Counted from the stretch's first letter, positions 29,433 to 41,435 are shown. The stretch: 64,000 nt of DNA from Sphingobacteriales bacterium (GCA_027484425.1 JAIXSZ010000064.1:1-64000); one strand, 5' to 3'. Translations and numbers: made by a program. The notes: generated by a model not told the origin, from the letters alone.

Positions 29433-30464
29433 TTACTGTTCTGTTTGTTTGTTTCTTTCTAGCACACTTATGCGTTGTGCGAGATTATCCAGATTTCTAA
29501 AGTGGATGTATGCTTTACGATATCTGTTGGCATCAAATGCTGGTGAACCCATGTAAACCTCGCCTGTCTTGGTGATGCTCTTCGAAATGCCAGACTGAGC
29601 AGTAATAATAGTATTATCTGCTATCTGCAAATGCCCTACTATCCCCACCTGCCCACTGAACATACAATTTTTACCAATCTTGGTAGACCCCGCTATTACA
29701 TTGCACGCTGCCAAATAGCTATTTTCGCCTACTTCAACGTTATGTGCTATGTGTATTAGGTTATCAAATTTCACCCCTTTACGCAAAATAGTAGATCCTA
29801 GTGTAGCACGATCAATAGCACAGTTAGCACCTATTTCCACATCATCTTCTATCACCACATTGCCTATCTGTGGCACTTTACGCTGCCCTTCGGCGTTCTG
29901 CGGCTCAAATCTGAAACCATCACTACCTATCACTGTACCTGAATGAATAATGCAGCTAGTACCCACCACACAATCTGAGTATATTTTCACGCCTGCAAAC
30001 AAAGTGGTGTTATCCCCTATCACCACGTTATCGCCTATGTATACCTGGGGGTATATTTTTACGTTGTTGCCTACACGAGCATTATCGCTCACCACTGCAA
30101 ATTCGCCTACATATACGTTTTCACCTACTGTTGCAGTTTCAGATACGTATGATTGTTTAGATATTCCAGTTTTGTTCAGCTTCACTTGGTTATACATCTC
30201 AAGCAGTTTAGCAAAAGCTGCTGCTGCACTCTCTACTCGTATTAGGGTTGCGGTTATTGGAGCGGTTGCTACAAAGTCGTTGTTTACTATAACCAGTGTA
30301 GCCTTAGTGTTGTATATGTATTGAGTATAGGCTGGATTGGCAAGAAATGAAATAGACCCAGGCTTACCTTCTTCTATCTTTGAAAGTGTACTTACACTCA
30401 CTTCCGAATTTCCTTCTATGGTACCATTAAGAATGCCTGCTATTTGTTGTGCGCTGAATTGCAT
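29433..30464 (-). CDS. lpxD: UDP-3-O-acylglucosamine N-acyltransferase
   Basis: 343 residues, the usual LpxD length. An N-terminal UDP-binding-like domain (about 1-95) is followed by a left-handed parallel beta-helix of hexapeptide repeats (about 100-310; units such as [14 protein letters not shown] and [13 protein letters not shown]), containing the catalytic His in [12 protein letters not shown]. The enzyme adds the second acyl chain in lipid A biosynthesis, on the inner face of the inner membrane. It is not next to lpxA or fabZ here. ATG 30462-30464 opens the conserved QFSAQQIA start. Confidence 0.95.
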   Translation of the reverse strand: MQFSAQQIAGILNGTIEGNSEVSVSTLSKIEEGKPGSISFLANPAYTQYIYNTKATLVIVNNDFVATAPITATLIRVESAAAAFAKLLEMYNQVKLNKTGISKQSYVSETATVGENVYVGEFAVVSDNARVGNNVKIYPQVYIGDNVVIGDNTTLFAGVKIYSDCVVGTSCIIHSGTVIGSDGFRFEPQNAEGQRKVPQIGNVVIEDDVEIGANCAIDRATLGSTILRKGVKFDNLIHIAHNVEVGENSYLAACNVIAGSTKIGKNCMFSGQVGIVGHLQIADNTIITAQSGISKSITKTGEVYMGSPAFDANRYRKAYIHFRNLDNLAQRISVLERNKQTEQ

Positions 30465-30591
30465 GTCGTTAGTTTGGATACAAAATAGACAAAATCATGC
30501 AAATAGCAACCTTTATTGCAGTCAAAAACTATTACAAAATGATGCAAGAATGAAACTAATTTCATTTAGGGATAAGCAATCACTGCTTGCC

Positions 30592-31464
30592 CTACTTTAC
30601 CTCTTCTTTGGGTATAGCACCATAATCTGTAAGTACTTCTTTTAGCACTTGTATTCTGGTTTCAAACCAATCTTTGCTTGTATCTTCAACTGGCATTTCA
30701 AAATTTTGGGCAAAGAAGTACGGATAATTGCGCTCGTCTGTTTTGTTCATTGAGCCTTTAGGTTCCTTCACCTTTTGTATACGCTCTACAAAACCTGTAA
30801 CCCAGTAAATGTATTTATCTCCTTTTATGCGCCCTGTTCCAGTTTTGTAGTACAATTTGTAGTTGGGCTTTTCCTCGCGCAGCATCATGTTTTTTACTAT
30901 TCTCTGGCTGCGCTCTGACATGGGCAGCTCTGCAAAATAAAGTCTCTTTACAAAACCTGCTTGTTCATCTGCTGATATCTGTAAGGAGTCATTAATCCAA
31001 AATTTGTCTATGCCTCCTGCAATGCTCATGTTGCCATACTTTACAGTATCTAAGTAATGTTGCATTCTTACTGCCCCTACCCTCCTGGCTATCTCTTGAT
31101 AATACCATAAACAGCTTTCTTTGAAAGCATCATTCATAGTTAAGTCTTTCTCACATGCTTCGGGCCAAGCATCGCTACTATCCCATTTTATCATTAGACG
31201 CTCGTCAGGAGCAATAGCTGTTTCAAGAGCCACCAGCGAATTGAATATCTTAAATGTAGAAGCAGGTGTGTAGCGTGTTATACAACGATCTTTGTTATAA
31301 TAATGTATCGCTTCATGGTTATTATCTCTCAGTATTATACAGGCGTTTTTTATGCCATACCGCTCATATTTTTTCCCCCAATCTTCATGTTCAGTTATTC
31401 TTGTTTCGGCACAAGAAGACATGAATACCACTGCCAATAACCCTAACAAAATACGTACTTGCAT
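30592..31464 (-). CDS. Class D beta-lactamase-like lipoprotein
   Basis: 290 residues. A lipoprotein signal ends at VFMSSC (Cys18). The catalytic core of class D enzymes is visible: STFK at 69-72 (nucleophile Ser and carbamylated Lys), SCLWYYQEIA (the usual SxV box reads SCL), YGN followed by GGIDKFWIND, and KTGTG, then WVTGFVE. All expected catalytic residues except the Val of SxV are present, so activity is plausible. Class D enzymes hydrolyse penicillins, sometimes carbapenems. Alternatively it could be a regulatory sensor domain (BlaR-like), but the protein is lipid-anchored and has no membrane-spanning signalling part. It is downstream of pyrG on the same strand (87-base gap). Confidence 0.85.
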   Translation of the reverse strand: MQVRILLGLLAVVFMSSCAETRITEHEDWGKKYERYGIKNACIILRDNNHEAIHYYNKDRCITRYTPASTFKIFNSLVALETAIAPDERLMIKWDSSDAWPEACEKDLTMNDAFKESCLWYYQEIARRVGAVRMQHYLDTVKYGNMSIAGGIDKFWINDSLQISADEQAGFVKRLYFAELPMSERSQRIVKNMMLREEKPNYKLYYKTGTGRIKGDKYIYWVTGFVERIQKVKEPKGSMNKTDERNYPYFFAQNFEMPVEDTSKDWFETRIQVLKEVLTDYGAIPKEEVK

Positions 31465-31550
31465 AAATCTTTATTTTTTTATCTCTACAAAATCACTTGC
31501 ACAATTATATTTCTACAAATCAAATTAAAATTCAATCAACTCAAGCATCA

Positions 31551-33275
<1,725 letters not shown>

Positions 33276-33280
33276 TCACA

Positions 33281-33312
33281 CAAAGGTACATTGGATTAAC
33301 CAATTATTCAAA
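33281..33312 (-). promoter_or_regulatory. Bacteroidetes-type promoter for pyrG
   Basis: On the minus strand TTTG (33309-33312) and TACCTTTG (33281-33288) are 20 bases apart. The -33 and -7 boxes match the TTTG / TAnnTTTG consensus. Expected start of transcription is near 33275, giving a leader of about 70 bases. Confidence 0.7.
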
Positions 33313-33406
33313 AGTAGTGTCCACCAATCTCGGTCCTTTCGAATGAAGTTGGAGTATGTTTATCAACGAAAAATATATCAGGAACCATACCTCGTCTACA
33401 AAAAGC

Positions 33407-33886
33407 CTATTCTTTCATTCTTTCTATAATACCCGTTATTTGTTTTTCTGTCACCTGACCTTCTATAAATATCTTATCCCCAGTGGCTGGTCTTACTACC
33501 ACTGTAGCTGGTATAGAGCCCTCCCATGTATTATCTACCTTGGGCACAAAAATGTTTGGATTAGAGTCTGATAGCCATATTACATCAGGAAGTACGTTTT
33601 TTCGTTGCAAAAAAGTATTCAACTTTAATGGGTAATCTTGTTTGAAGTCTAGGCTCACCAGAAGCACCTTTATCGGCTTATCAGCATAGCGCTTCTGTAG
33701 TTTGTTGAAAACTGGCAACTCCTCTACACAAGGAGCACACCATGTAGCCCAAAAATTAATAATGTAAATTGTATCTTTTGATGAACTGCGTTTTATAACA
33801 TCATCAATACTCATTGCAGGTATATGCTGCGAAAAAGCATAAAATGACAGCATCGACACAAAAACAGTACCCAAAAAACGTTTCAT
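33407..33886 (-). CDS. TlpA-like thiol-disulfide oxidoreductase
   Basis: 159 residues from ATG 33884-33886, where the signal peptide (MKRFLGTVFVSMLSFYAFS) begins; the longer frame from 33919 is less likely. The active site is WATWCAPC, Cys50 and Cys53, in a thioredoxin fold. A cis-proline loop follows (SIPATVVVRP). Periplasmic TlpA-like proteins reduce disulfides, for example in cytochrome c maturation. Monocistronic as far as seen; divergent from the esterase gene. Confidence 0.88.
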   Translation of the reverse strand: MKRFLGTVFVSMLSFYAFSQHIPAMSIDDVIKRSSSKDTIYIINFWATWCAPCVEELPVFNKLQKRYADKPIKVLLVSLDFKQDYPLKLNTFLQRKNVLPDVIWLSDSNPNIFVPKVDNTWEGSIPATVVVRPATGDKIFIEGQVTEKQITGIIERMKE

Positions 33887-34065
33887 AATGGTGCAGTTAA
33901 ACGACAGTATCCTATACAAATATACATCTCTATTGTGCTATTTAGCTGCCACATCGTGTAAGTATAGTGTTAATAGTTTCACCCCAAAAACCACCTTTTG
34001 GAAAAACAACATAACATTTTATAAAGCCTAATTTGCAGTACCATTGGCCATACTTTTTTTTGAAA

Positions 34066-34881
34066 ATGAAACATATTATTTCCCTCCTCTTTGCGTCACT
34101 TCTTTTGTCAATAAATGTAGACGCTCAACAAACCGAAACTTTAGAAATTGGCCATGTACTTACCATACATTCTACGATTCTGCAAGAGGCAAGAATAATA
34201 AATGTTTACTTACCAGAATCTTACAAAGAAGACACCGCTAAATATCCAGTCATTTATTTGCTTGATGGCTCAACAACTGAGGATTTTATACACATTGTAG
34301 GTTTGGTGCAGTTTTTGACTATGATAGAGGCAATGGCACCCACCATAGTAGTGGGCATTGGTAATATTGACCGTAAAAGAGACTTTACCTTTCCTACCTC
34401 TATAACCAAAGACAAGCTAGACGTCCCCACCTCTGGCGGGTCTGCTTCCTTTATTCACTTTATGCAAGCAGAGCTTATTCCTTTCATTAACAATCAGTAC
34501 AGAACCAATACCAATACTACTCTCCTAGGCCAATCGCTGGGAGGATTACTGGCAACTGAGATACTACTGAAGCACGATTTATTATTCAAAAACTATATCA
34601 TAGTAAGCCCTAGCTTGTGGTGGGACAATGAATCGTTACTATCACCATTAGGTAAAAACCTAAAGAATACAACGCAGTATCAGCACATGGTGTATCTGGC
34701 CGTGGGTGGAAAAGAAGACAAAGTAATGCGACAAGATGCTGAGAAAATGAAAGACATCATAAAAAAAGCAGCCCTAAAGAACTTCGCATTTAAGTTTGAA
34801 ACGTTGCCCGAAGAAAGTCACCTCACCATTCTGCACAATGCTGCATACAAGGCGCTAATGTGGCTCAATGGCATTAAATAA
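34066..34881 (+). CDS. Secreted alpha/beta-hydrolase, putative esterase
   Basis: 271 residues from ATG 34066, directly before a signal peptide (MKHIISLLFASLLLSINVDA). The fold is that of the Esterase (IroE/Fes/esterase D) family: KYPVIYLLDGS near the oxyanion region, the nucleophile elbow LLGQSLGGLLATE near residue 160, an acidic residue near GGKEDKV, and the catalytic His in ESHLTIL near 250. Family members cleave siderophore esters, feruloyl esters or S-formylglutathione. The substrate here is unknown. A strong bidirectional terminator follows. Confidence 0.85.
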   Translation: MKHIISLLFASLLLSINVDAQQTETLEIGHVLTIHSTILQEARIINVYLPESYKEDTAKYPVIYLLDGSTTEDFIHIVGLVQFLTMIEAMAPTIVVGIGNIDRKRDFTFPTSITKDKLDVPTSGGSASFIHFMQAELIPFINNQYRTNTNTTLLGQSLGGLLATEILLKHDLLFKNYIIVSPSLWWDNESLLSPLGKNLKNTTQYQHMVYLAVGGKEDKVMRQDAEKMKDIIKKAALKNFAFKFETLPEESHLTILHNAAYKALMWLNGIK

Positions 34882-34906
34882 AACCAGTAAATAAATCAGA
34901 AAAAAG

Positions 34907-34940
34907 AAAGCCCATATACTGCACAAGTATATGGGCTTTT
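34907..34940. terminator. Bidirectional hairpin terminator between convergent genes
   Basis: AAAGCCCATATACT (34907-34920) pairs perfectly with AGTATATGGGCTTT (34926-34939) around GCACA. Flanking runs of A and T allow use from either strand. It lies between the rightward esterase gene and the leftward MbnP-like gene. Confidence 0.85.
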
Positions 34941-34963
34941 ATCAATAGCAAATCAGTAAAAGA

Positions 34964-35737
34964 CTACAGACCAGCGTATGTCACACTAAACATGCCTGCG
35001 TAGTTATCTGCTAGTTTTTTAGCATCTGCGCCCGGCATGTGTATGGTGTTGGTGGTAGCAAAGTTGATCATATTTGGCGATTGAAACAACTTAAGCACAT
35101 TAGCCTGTAGGTGTATGTGAGGCGTTTTGTTTTTGTTGACTTCAATCTCTGTTGGGAAATTGAGTGTTACTGTACGCAAAACACTATTAGCACCTGTAAA
35201 ACCTCCTGCGTGCATCATCAATTTACCACTAGTTGTTGGTGCCTTGGGCGAATTACCTTCAAACTTCAACATAATGTAGCCAGTGTTCCAAGACCAGAAG
35301 TTACCCAAGGCCGGATCGAGAGCGCCAGTCTGCGCTCCTGATACATTGCGCAGACTATCAACCCCGATAGTGAAAGTTACAGACTTATACTTACCACCAG
35401 GCACTATAGCCATATTAAAAGTCATTTCTGATGGTGTTGCAGAATGCTCTATGAGGTGATAGCTCTCAGGTTCGGTGTAGTTTGCTGTTCCAGTGCTTCC
35501 ATTTAGGACTACATTTGATATGTAGTAGTTTAGCTTACTTACCGTAAACGAATCGCCATTGGCATTTTGATACCATTGTGTGTTAAGTTGTAAATTCCCC
35601 TCTCCTACTACATTGAAAAACTCCATATACACCTGTCCATTTTCTACCGTGGGTGTAGGATTTTCTTTTTTTGTGCATGATGACACACCTGTAATTACTG
35701 TTGCCGATATAATGGCTATTTTGATTAAATGTTTCAT
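34964..35737 (-). CDS. MbnP-like copper-associated lipoprotein
   Basis: 257 residues. A signal with a Cys at about position 21 (VITGVSSCTKKE) marks a lipoprotein. The mature part matches the MbnP family: FTVSKLNYYISNVVLNGS, PGGKYKSVTFTIGVDS, GNFWSWNTGYIMLKFEG, and a final His-containing stretch NTIHMPGADAKKL. MbnP proteins bind copper through a modified Trp and His and partner with a MbnH di-haem peroxidase; no mbnH is in this window. Two small membrane or Cys-containing proteins lie upstream on the same strand. Confidence 0.85.
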   Translation of the reverse strand: MKHLIKIAIISATVITGVSSCTKKENPTPTVENGQVYMEFFNVVGEGNLQLNTQWYQNANGDSFTVSKLNYYISNVVLNGSTGTANYTEPESYHLIEHSATPSEMTFNMAIVPGGKYKSVTFTIGVDSLRNVSGAQTGALDPALGNFWSWNTGYIMLKFEGNSPKAPTTSGKLMMHAGGFTGANSVLRTVTLNFPTEIEVNKNKTPHIHLQANVLKLFQSPNMINFATTNTIHMPGADAKKLADNYAGMFSVTYAGL

Positions 35738-35775
35738 TCTTTTAGTTGTTGTTGATGTTCAATTATACACTACTT

Positions 35776-35979
35776 TCATTTCCTTACTCTGCACAATCTG
35801 CGCGAGTGTCCATACAAATTGATAGACAGTAAAATTATACTTACAGATAGGATAGCAGTAGATATTTGTAATACTAGTATTTGATTTTGGGCAAACAGCT
35901 GCACTAGCCACAATAACGTAACTGATAAAAAAGTAGCTATCGAAATGTAGTACAGGGGATGCTTAACTTTATGATTCAT
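35776..35979 (-). CDS. Small two-helix membrane protein, unknown function
   Basis: 67 residues with two hydrophobic helices (ISIATFLSVTLLWLVQLFA; ILVLQISTAILSVSIILLS) and a basic C-terminus. No family is recognised. It lies 38 bases before the MbnP-like gene on the same strand. Confidence 0.5.
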   Translation of the reverse strand: MNHKVKHPLYYISIATFLSVTLLWLVQLFAQNQILVLQISTAILSVSIILLSINLYGHSRRLCRVRK

Positions 35980-36108
35980 GTATTATCCTTATTTAGTGAT
36001 TAATTTTAATGAAATGGTGCATTTAGCACTACTTCCTGAATAGAAAAAAGCACACAACGACGCGCAGCACACAATGTGTACTTAAAAAATGTGATTGAAA
36101 AAGATACT

Positions 36109-36483
36109 TTAAATAGACGGTGGATGGAAAATAAAAGATTCAAATACAAAACTGTAACTGTCTGAATAAACAACCAAACATATATTACTACAAAAATGAA
36201 ATAATCTCGGTATGCTGAAGGAATCAGGTAACACACATTCTAGCAAGTCATTACGGTCACTACTTGTGCTTGACTTGTTTGAATCTGAGTTAACATCTGC
36301 TTTGTTCAATTGTTTTTTTAGATAGCACTTACCGTTGCATTTGAGTTGTGGCTTATTTCGGTTTTCGCACAACTTATTAGCTACATACTCCTTATTCAGT
36401 TCATACCATGTCAAAATACCCAACTTAACCAAACTTTGGAAAGAAAGGCTTATCATAAGCAATATGGAGATGACCCTAAACAA
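36109..36483 (-). CDS. Small Cys-containing membrane-associated protein next to MbnP-like gene
   Basis: 124 residues with a TTG start (36481-36483). An N-terminal hydrophobic segment (ISILLMISLSFQSLVKLGIL) is followed by YELNKEYVANKLCENRNKPQ and the motif LKCNGKCYLKKQL. Proteins with the pattern YELNKxYxAxxLCENxxxPxLxCNGKCYL are, as I recall, common in Bacteroidetes near copper or other metal genes. The CNGKC pair and further Cys near 86, 102 and 106 could bind metal. No activity is established. No ATG upstream of the hydrophobic segment is in frame, which is why TTG was chosen. Confidence 0.65.
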   Translation of the reverse strand: MFRVISILLMISLSFQSLVKLGILTWYELNKEYVANKLCENRNKPQLKCNGKCYLKKQLNKADVNSDSNKSSTSSDRNDLLECVLPDSFSIPRLFHFCSNICLVVYSDSYSFVFESFIFHPPSI

Positions 36484-36512
36484 GATTCCACAAAGTTAAG
36501 CACAGATCAGTA

Positions 36513-39500
36513 ATGGTTAGCGGAACAAATGTCACACAATTGCCTAACTTTTATCACCTGAAAAATACCTTTAACACAGAAATCTTACCATTTACGCTTC
36601 TTTGGAACTATTTTTGCTTATACTACGGTAATCAACACAACTGCCTGAAACGTTTTCTCAAAATATCTGGTTATATACTTCTTACAATACTAGCGCTGCT
36701 GTTGGCTCTGGTGGCTGCTATCAATTATTCTCCTATACAGTCTTACATTGTTAGTAAGGCAGCATCCATTCTATCAGACAAGCTAGAAACAAAAGTAGAA
36801 GTAGACCACGTACGCATTGGTCTGCTCAATAGCCTGCTGGTGCAGGGAGTATATGTAGAAGATAAGTCAAAAGATACCCTTTTATACGCAGGTGAATTAG
36901 AAATTAGAATCACCGACTGGTTCATATTCAAAGATAAACCAGTGCTGAAATATGTAGGCTTGCACAATTCTTTTATACATCTATACCGTACAGATACTTC
37001 TAAAGTTTGGAATTATGGTTTTATTGCTGACGCCTTCAACAGCCCCAAAAAGAAAAAGAAAAAAGCATCCCAACCAGTAGATTTCGACCTAAAAAAGGTA
37101 GAACTGGAAAATGTTCGCATTTACATGGACGATAAATGGGTGGGCGAAGACCTAGACTTTAACATCGGATATCTTTTGGTGAATGGCGATGCAATAGACG
37201 TAAAAAAGAAACTTATAAATATTGATAATATAGAGATAAAAAAAGGAGGCTTATTTGTTCACGAGTACACTGGTGGAAGGCCGAAGCATCTAAAACCAAA
37301 ACATATAGATACCTTCGACACTACCCCCTTCAACCCCGAGATGTGGCAAGTAACACTGAGCAATCTGGACATGATAGATTGCTTTTTCAAATTAAAAGCG
37401 AATGACAAAATACCTATTTCAGGTTTATTTGACGAAAACCACCTGGACATTAAATCCATCACCGCCTCTGTATCTGATTTGGGCATTATAAGCGACACCA
37501 TTAAAGGGAATATTGAGCATCTGTCGGCTATTGAGAGATGTGGACTGATACTCAGAAGAATGCAATGTAAAGCTACTGTCTCGCCAGTAGCATCCATATG
37601 CAAAGACCTATATCTGGAAACTAACAATAGTAAACTGAAAGATTACTATGCAATGCATTACAAACATTTCCCCAACTTTCTTGACTATATAGATAGTGTA
37701 GAAATGGTGGCAAACCTCAAAGAATCTGAAATTGATAAAAGAGATATTCAGTTTTTTGCTCCAGAACTAGAGATATTACCCGATATGCTTATAAAGGCTA
37801 GTGGAAAAGGGAAAGGAACGGTGTCAAACTTATTGGTAGAAAACCTCAAGCTAGCTGATGGTCATATCGCGCTCAAAGGCAATCTCTCTATGAAAGGACT
37901 TCCAGACATATACACCACACTAATAACATTCACTGATGCAGAGATACTTACCACGGGCAAAGGAATATTGCACTATTCACCTTCTCTTCGTCATTCACCG
38001 AATCTTGCCATAGATAGCATTTCTAAAATTTACTTTGCTGGAGTTTACGAGGGGTATATAGAAAATTTCAGAGTGCAGGGAACTTTTGCTTCAAATACTG
38101 GAAAACTAACTACTGATGTAAAAATGTACATTCCAGGATTTGATAGCGACTCTGCTACTTACTCTGGGCAAATAAGTACCGAACAGCTGCAACTAGGCAA
38201 ACTGGTACGACAACCTTTATTAGGGAAAATAACCCTAAATGAAAAAATATCTGGCTTCTCATTCAACCCCGAATTCATGCAAATGCAAGTTGAAGGAAGC
38301 ATAAAAGAGTTTGAAGTAAATGGCTACAATTACCATAATATTTTGACTCAAGGAACACTCGCAAGAAAACAATTTGATGGCAAGGTGCTGGTTGATGACC
38401 CTAACCTGGCGTTAGACTTTGACGGCAGCCTTAATTATGAAGATAGACTAATGAAGATTAATGCCGAGGCACACTTACTAGGCAGCAACTTCAGGGCTAT
38501 GAACATTACAAAGGATAATATCACAGCTTCTGCCGACTTTGACCTAAACTGGACAGGTAGTAACATTGACAACTTTTCTGGCTACGCCAAACTTTTTAAC
38601 ATTGACCTACACCGCAACGCTCGTTTATTGGCTATCGATTCTGTGTATCTACGTTCATCTGGTGACAGCATGCATAGAAACCTATCTGTTAACAGCGATG
38701 CTTTTACTGCCAATATAAATGGAAATTATAGAATCAGCAGTTTGCCAGCATCAATCCAGTATTACCTGTCTCGCTATATCCCTAATTATATCAAAGCTCC
38801 TGAAAAATACGCCCCCTATCAGGAATTAAACTTTGAAATTACCACTAACAAAATAGATAGCATTTTTGCTGTCACTATCCCGATATTAAGAGGGTTTGAT
38901 CATGCTACTGTTTCTGGTTCACTCAATACTAGCGCTAAAAAACTTTCATTGAATGCAGATATACCCTACGGAAGTATAGGTAATGTTCACCTGCGCAAAA
39001 TGTCGATAACTGGCGAAGGTGACCTCAATGCATTGGCACTCAATACTACTGTTAGTAACATTACTATTGGCGACAGTGTAATGAATGGCGCTCTGAGCCT
39101 TACTACTTCGGTAGGCAACGACTCAGTATTTTTTTCGTTAGCTACCATATCTCCCGACAAGAGTAGCTCTATATCTATGAATGGTCGGATAACAGCCTAC
39201 AGCGACACATTGGAACTCAATGTATTCCCGTCTCAGTTTTTCATGAATAAAGTGAAATGGAATATAGCAGGTGGAAGTCAGGTAATATACAGCGATAATT
39301 TCCTGTTTGTTAAAGGCGTTTCATTAACATCGGATTTGCAACGAATATCCGTTAATACTAGAGCTGGTAAAGGACAGCCGCTTGTAGTAAATATGGACAA
39401 TATTGATGTGGCACAACTTGGAAATCTGGCTACACTGCATGAATATGAGCCAGACGGTAGAATAAATGGAGTGATTAAGGTTGAAGACATGTTTAACGAC

Positions 39501-41435
39501 CTTGTCGTAAATGCCAATGTTAGGGCTACTGATGTAAAACTAGGTAATGACACCATCGGCACCATTAATATTGCTGGCGAGTATAGTGCATCCAGAAATG
39601 AAATTAGAATAGACCCTCAGACTGGTATCTATCGCGACAATGCTTCCGTAGTTGCATTTGGCACTTTTGCCATAGACAGCACCTCAGATAATAACAAAAT
39701 AGATGGATCTGTAAGATTTAATGATGCTAGAGTAGCTTGGGCTGGTCCTTTTCTTACAGGGCTTATGAGCAATCTTTCAGGCACCGTAAATGGTAGTGTA
39801 GATATATGGGGCAGCCCTAACAAACCAGTTATTGACGGCAAACTATCGCTCAAAAATGCTGCATTAAGATTTGATTATCTGGGTTGTAAATATTCCATCC
39901 CCACAGCCTCTGTAGGTATTACTAATACCCGTATCAATCTGGGACAAGTGCAAGTGTATGACAGCTACAACAACACCGCTTTTCTCTCAGGATATTTCTC
40001 CCATGATTTATTTGATAACATGCGCATGCGCCTAAAGGTAACTACTCCTAAGTTTGAGGTAATGAATCTCACCCACAAAGATAATGACCTGTTCTATGGC
40101 AAACTGATTGCAAGCATGGACTCATTTACCATCAGAGGACCTTTCAACAATATCAGACTTAATTTATTTAATGGCACTCCAGCAGCTAAGTCTACAATAT
40201 ATATACCAGCCAGCACTGGTGGGTATGTAGGCGCATATTCGTACGTTTCCTTTGTTACTTATGGGTCTGACCAAGATAAAATTGTAAAGAAACGACAAGA
40301 TAAAATATCCATCAACCTAGATGCTAACCTGAACACACTTGCTGAAATTCACATTGTTCTAGATCCAGCTACCGAAGATGAAATTGTAACTACAGGTACT
40401 GGAAATATACAGATAGATATTCCACCAGATAATGACATGCGCATGTCTGGTATTTACAATATTTACAATGGCACCTATACACTTACATTTCAGCAGTTAC
40501 TTATACAAAGAATATTCCGCTTAAACTCAGGAAGTACTATTAGCTTTAATGGGCCATTTTCTGAAACCAATTTGGCGGTAGATGCTGTTTATTCTGTCAA
40601 GGCAAGAATGTACGACCTACTTACTGAAAACGACAGATTACTCATTCGGGGTCCTGAGCTTATCGATGCGCAGTCGCCACAATGGGTTAACGTAATGTTA
40701 CACATGAATGGACCTATCTATAGTTCTAAACTTACATTCGATTTAGACCTCGACAATAATCATTCTCAGGGCACACTCGCTTACCGAAAGCTGCAATTGA
40801 TAAACAATGATGACCGTCAAAAGTTTGATCAGGTAGCATCATTACTGCTGGTAGGGGCATTTATCATTCCCGAAACATCACTCGGTGCTTCGGCTCTATC
40901 TGGCACGGTGAACAATATTAGCCAAATAATTTCCAGTACTGCTTCTACAGGGCTTACCAATATTGTCAATAAACTATTAGGAAACAGAAATCTGAATGTT
41001 GCTGTAAAATATACTAACTACAACTATAATGACCAGGCTACAGTAGGGAATGTAAACAGAAACCAACTGAAATTAGGCCTTACAAAAAACTACCTAAATA
41101 ATCGCCTATTGGTATCTGTGGGCAGTACATCTGACTGGGGGCGACCAGCTAGCAGTAGCAACACAACCAACTTTAATATAGCGGGCGATTTTCGCTTTCA
41201 GTACGTGCTTTCAGAGCATAGCGGACTAAGGCTTAATGCCTTCCAAACCAGCGACTATGACCTTACCCGCGATCAAAATATACTTCGTAGAGGGGTGGGT
41301 ATTAGTTGGCGCAGATCATTCGACAATTTGGGCGAGTTTTTTAGGGGTAGCAAATACGTGCAGAAACAAAAGGTGTTGCAAGAACAGGAAATGGAATTAC
41401 CCTCCAAAGACTCATTGAATAAGTACGTAGAATAG
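36513..41435 (+). CDS. TamB-like translocation/assembly module protein
   Basis: Up to 1640 residues. A membrane anchor (about 50-72; ISGYILLTILALLLALVAAI) is followed by an AsmA/TamB-type beta-rich region through the whole protein, ending in a TamB C-terminal domain (about 1180-1590; e.g. GTGNIQIDIPPDNDMRMSGI and YNGTYTLTFQQLLIQRIF). TamB proteins span the periplasm and take part in lipid transport or barrel assembly. The N-terminus is uncertain: codons 1-44 before CLKRFLKISG do not look like a signal, and no ATG, GTG or TTG falls close to the anchor in this frame. Divergent from the CNGKC gene, 29 bases away. Confidence 0.88.
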   Translation: MVSGTNVTQLPNFYHLKNTFNTEILPFTLLWNYFCLYYGNQHNCLKRFLKISGYILLTILALLLALVAAINYSPIQSYIVSKAASILSDKLETKVEVDHVRIGLLNSLLVQGVYVEDKSKDTLLYAGELEIRITDWFIFKDKPVLKYVGLHNSFIHLYRTDTSKVWNYGFIADAFNSPKKKKKKASQPVDFDLKKVELENVRIYMDDKWVGEDLDFNIGYLLVNGDAIDVKKKLINIDNIEIKKGGLFVHEYTGGRPKHLKPKHIDTFDTTPFNPEMWQVTLSNLDMIDCFFKLKANDKIPISGLFDENHLDIKSITASVSDLGIISDTIKGNIEHLSAIERCGLILRRMQCKATVSPVASICKDLYLETNNSKLKDYYAMHYKHFPNFLDYIDSVEMVANLKESEIDKRDIQFFAPELEILPDMLIKASGKGKGTVSNLLVENLKLADGHIALKGNLSMKGLPDIYTTLITFTDAEILTTGKGILHYSPSLRHSPNLAIDSISKIYFAGVYEGYIENFRVQGTFASNTGKLTTDVKMYIPGFDSDSATYSGQISTEQLQLGKLVRQPLLGKITLNEKISGFSFNPEFMQMQVEGSIKEFEVNGYNYHNILTQGTLARKQFDGKVLVDDPNLALDFDGSLNYEDRLMKINAEAHLLGSNFRAMNITKDNITASADFDLNWTGSNIDNFSGYAKLFNIDLHRNARLLAIDSVYLRSSGDSMHRNLSVNSDAFTANINGNYRISSLPASIQYYLSRYIPNYIKAPEKYAPYQELNFEITTNKIDSIFAVTIPILRGFDHATVSGSLNTSAKKLSLNADIPYGSIGNVHLRKMSITGEGDLNALALNTTVSNITIGDSVMNGALSLTTSVGNDSVFFSLATISPDKSSSISMNGRITAYSDTLELNVFPSQFFMNKVKWNIAGGSQVIYSDNFLFVKGVSLTSDLQRISVNTRAGKGQPLVVNMDNIDVAQLGNLATLHEYEPDGRINGVIKVEDMFNDLVVNANVRATDVKLGNDTIGTINIAGEYSASRNEIRIDPQTGIYRDNASVVAFGTFAIDSTSDNNKIDGSVRFNDARVAWAGPFLTGLMSNLSGTVNGSVDIWGSPNKPVIDGKLSLKNAALRFDYLGCKYSIPTASVGITNTRINLGQVQVYDSYNNTAFLSGYFSHDLFDNMRMRLKVTTPKFEVMNLTHKDNDLFYGKLIASMDSFTIRGPFNNIRLNLFNGTPAAKSTIYIPASTGGYVGAYSYVSFVTYGSDQDKIVKKRQDKISINLDANLNTLAEIHIVLDPATEDEIVTTGTGNIQIDIPPDNDMRMSGIYNIYNGTYTLTFQQLLIQRIFRLNSGSTISFNGPFSETNLAVDAVYSVKARMYDLLTENDRLLIRGPELIDAQSPQWVNVMLHMNGPIYSSKLTFDLDLDNNHSQGTLAYRKLQLINNDDRQKFDQVASLLLVGAFIIPETSLGASALSGTVNNISQIISSTASTGLTNIVNKLLGNRNLNVAVKYTNYNYNDQATVGNVNRNQLKLGLTKNYLNNRLLVSVGSTSDWGRPASSSNTTNFNIAGDFRFQYVLSEHSGLRLNAFQTSDYDLTRDQNILRRGVGISWRRSFDNLGEFFRGSKYVQKQKVLQEQEMELPSKDSLNKYVE

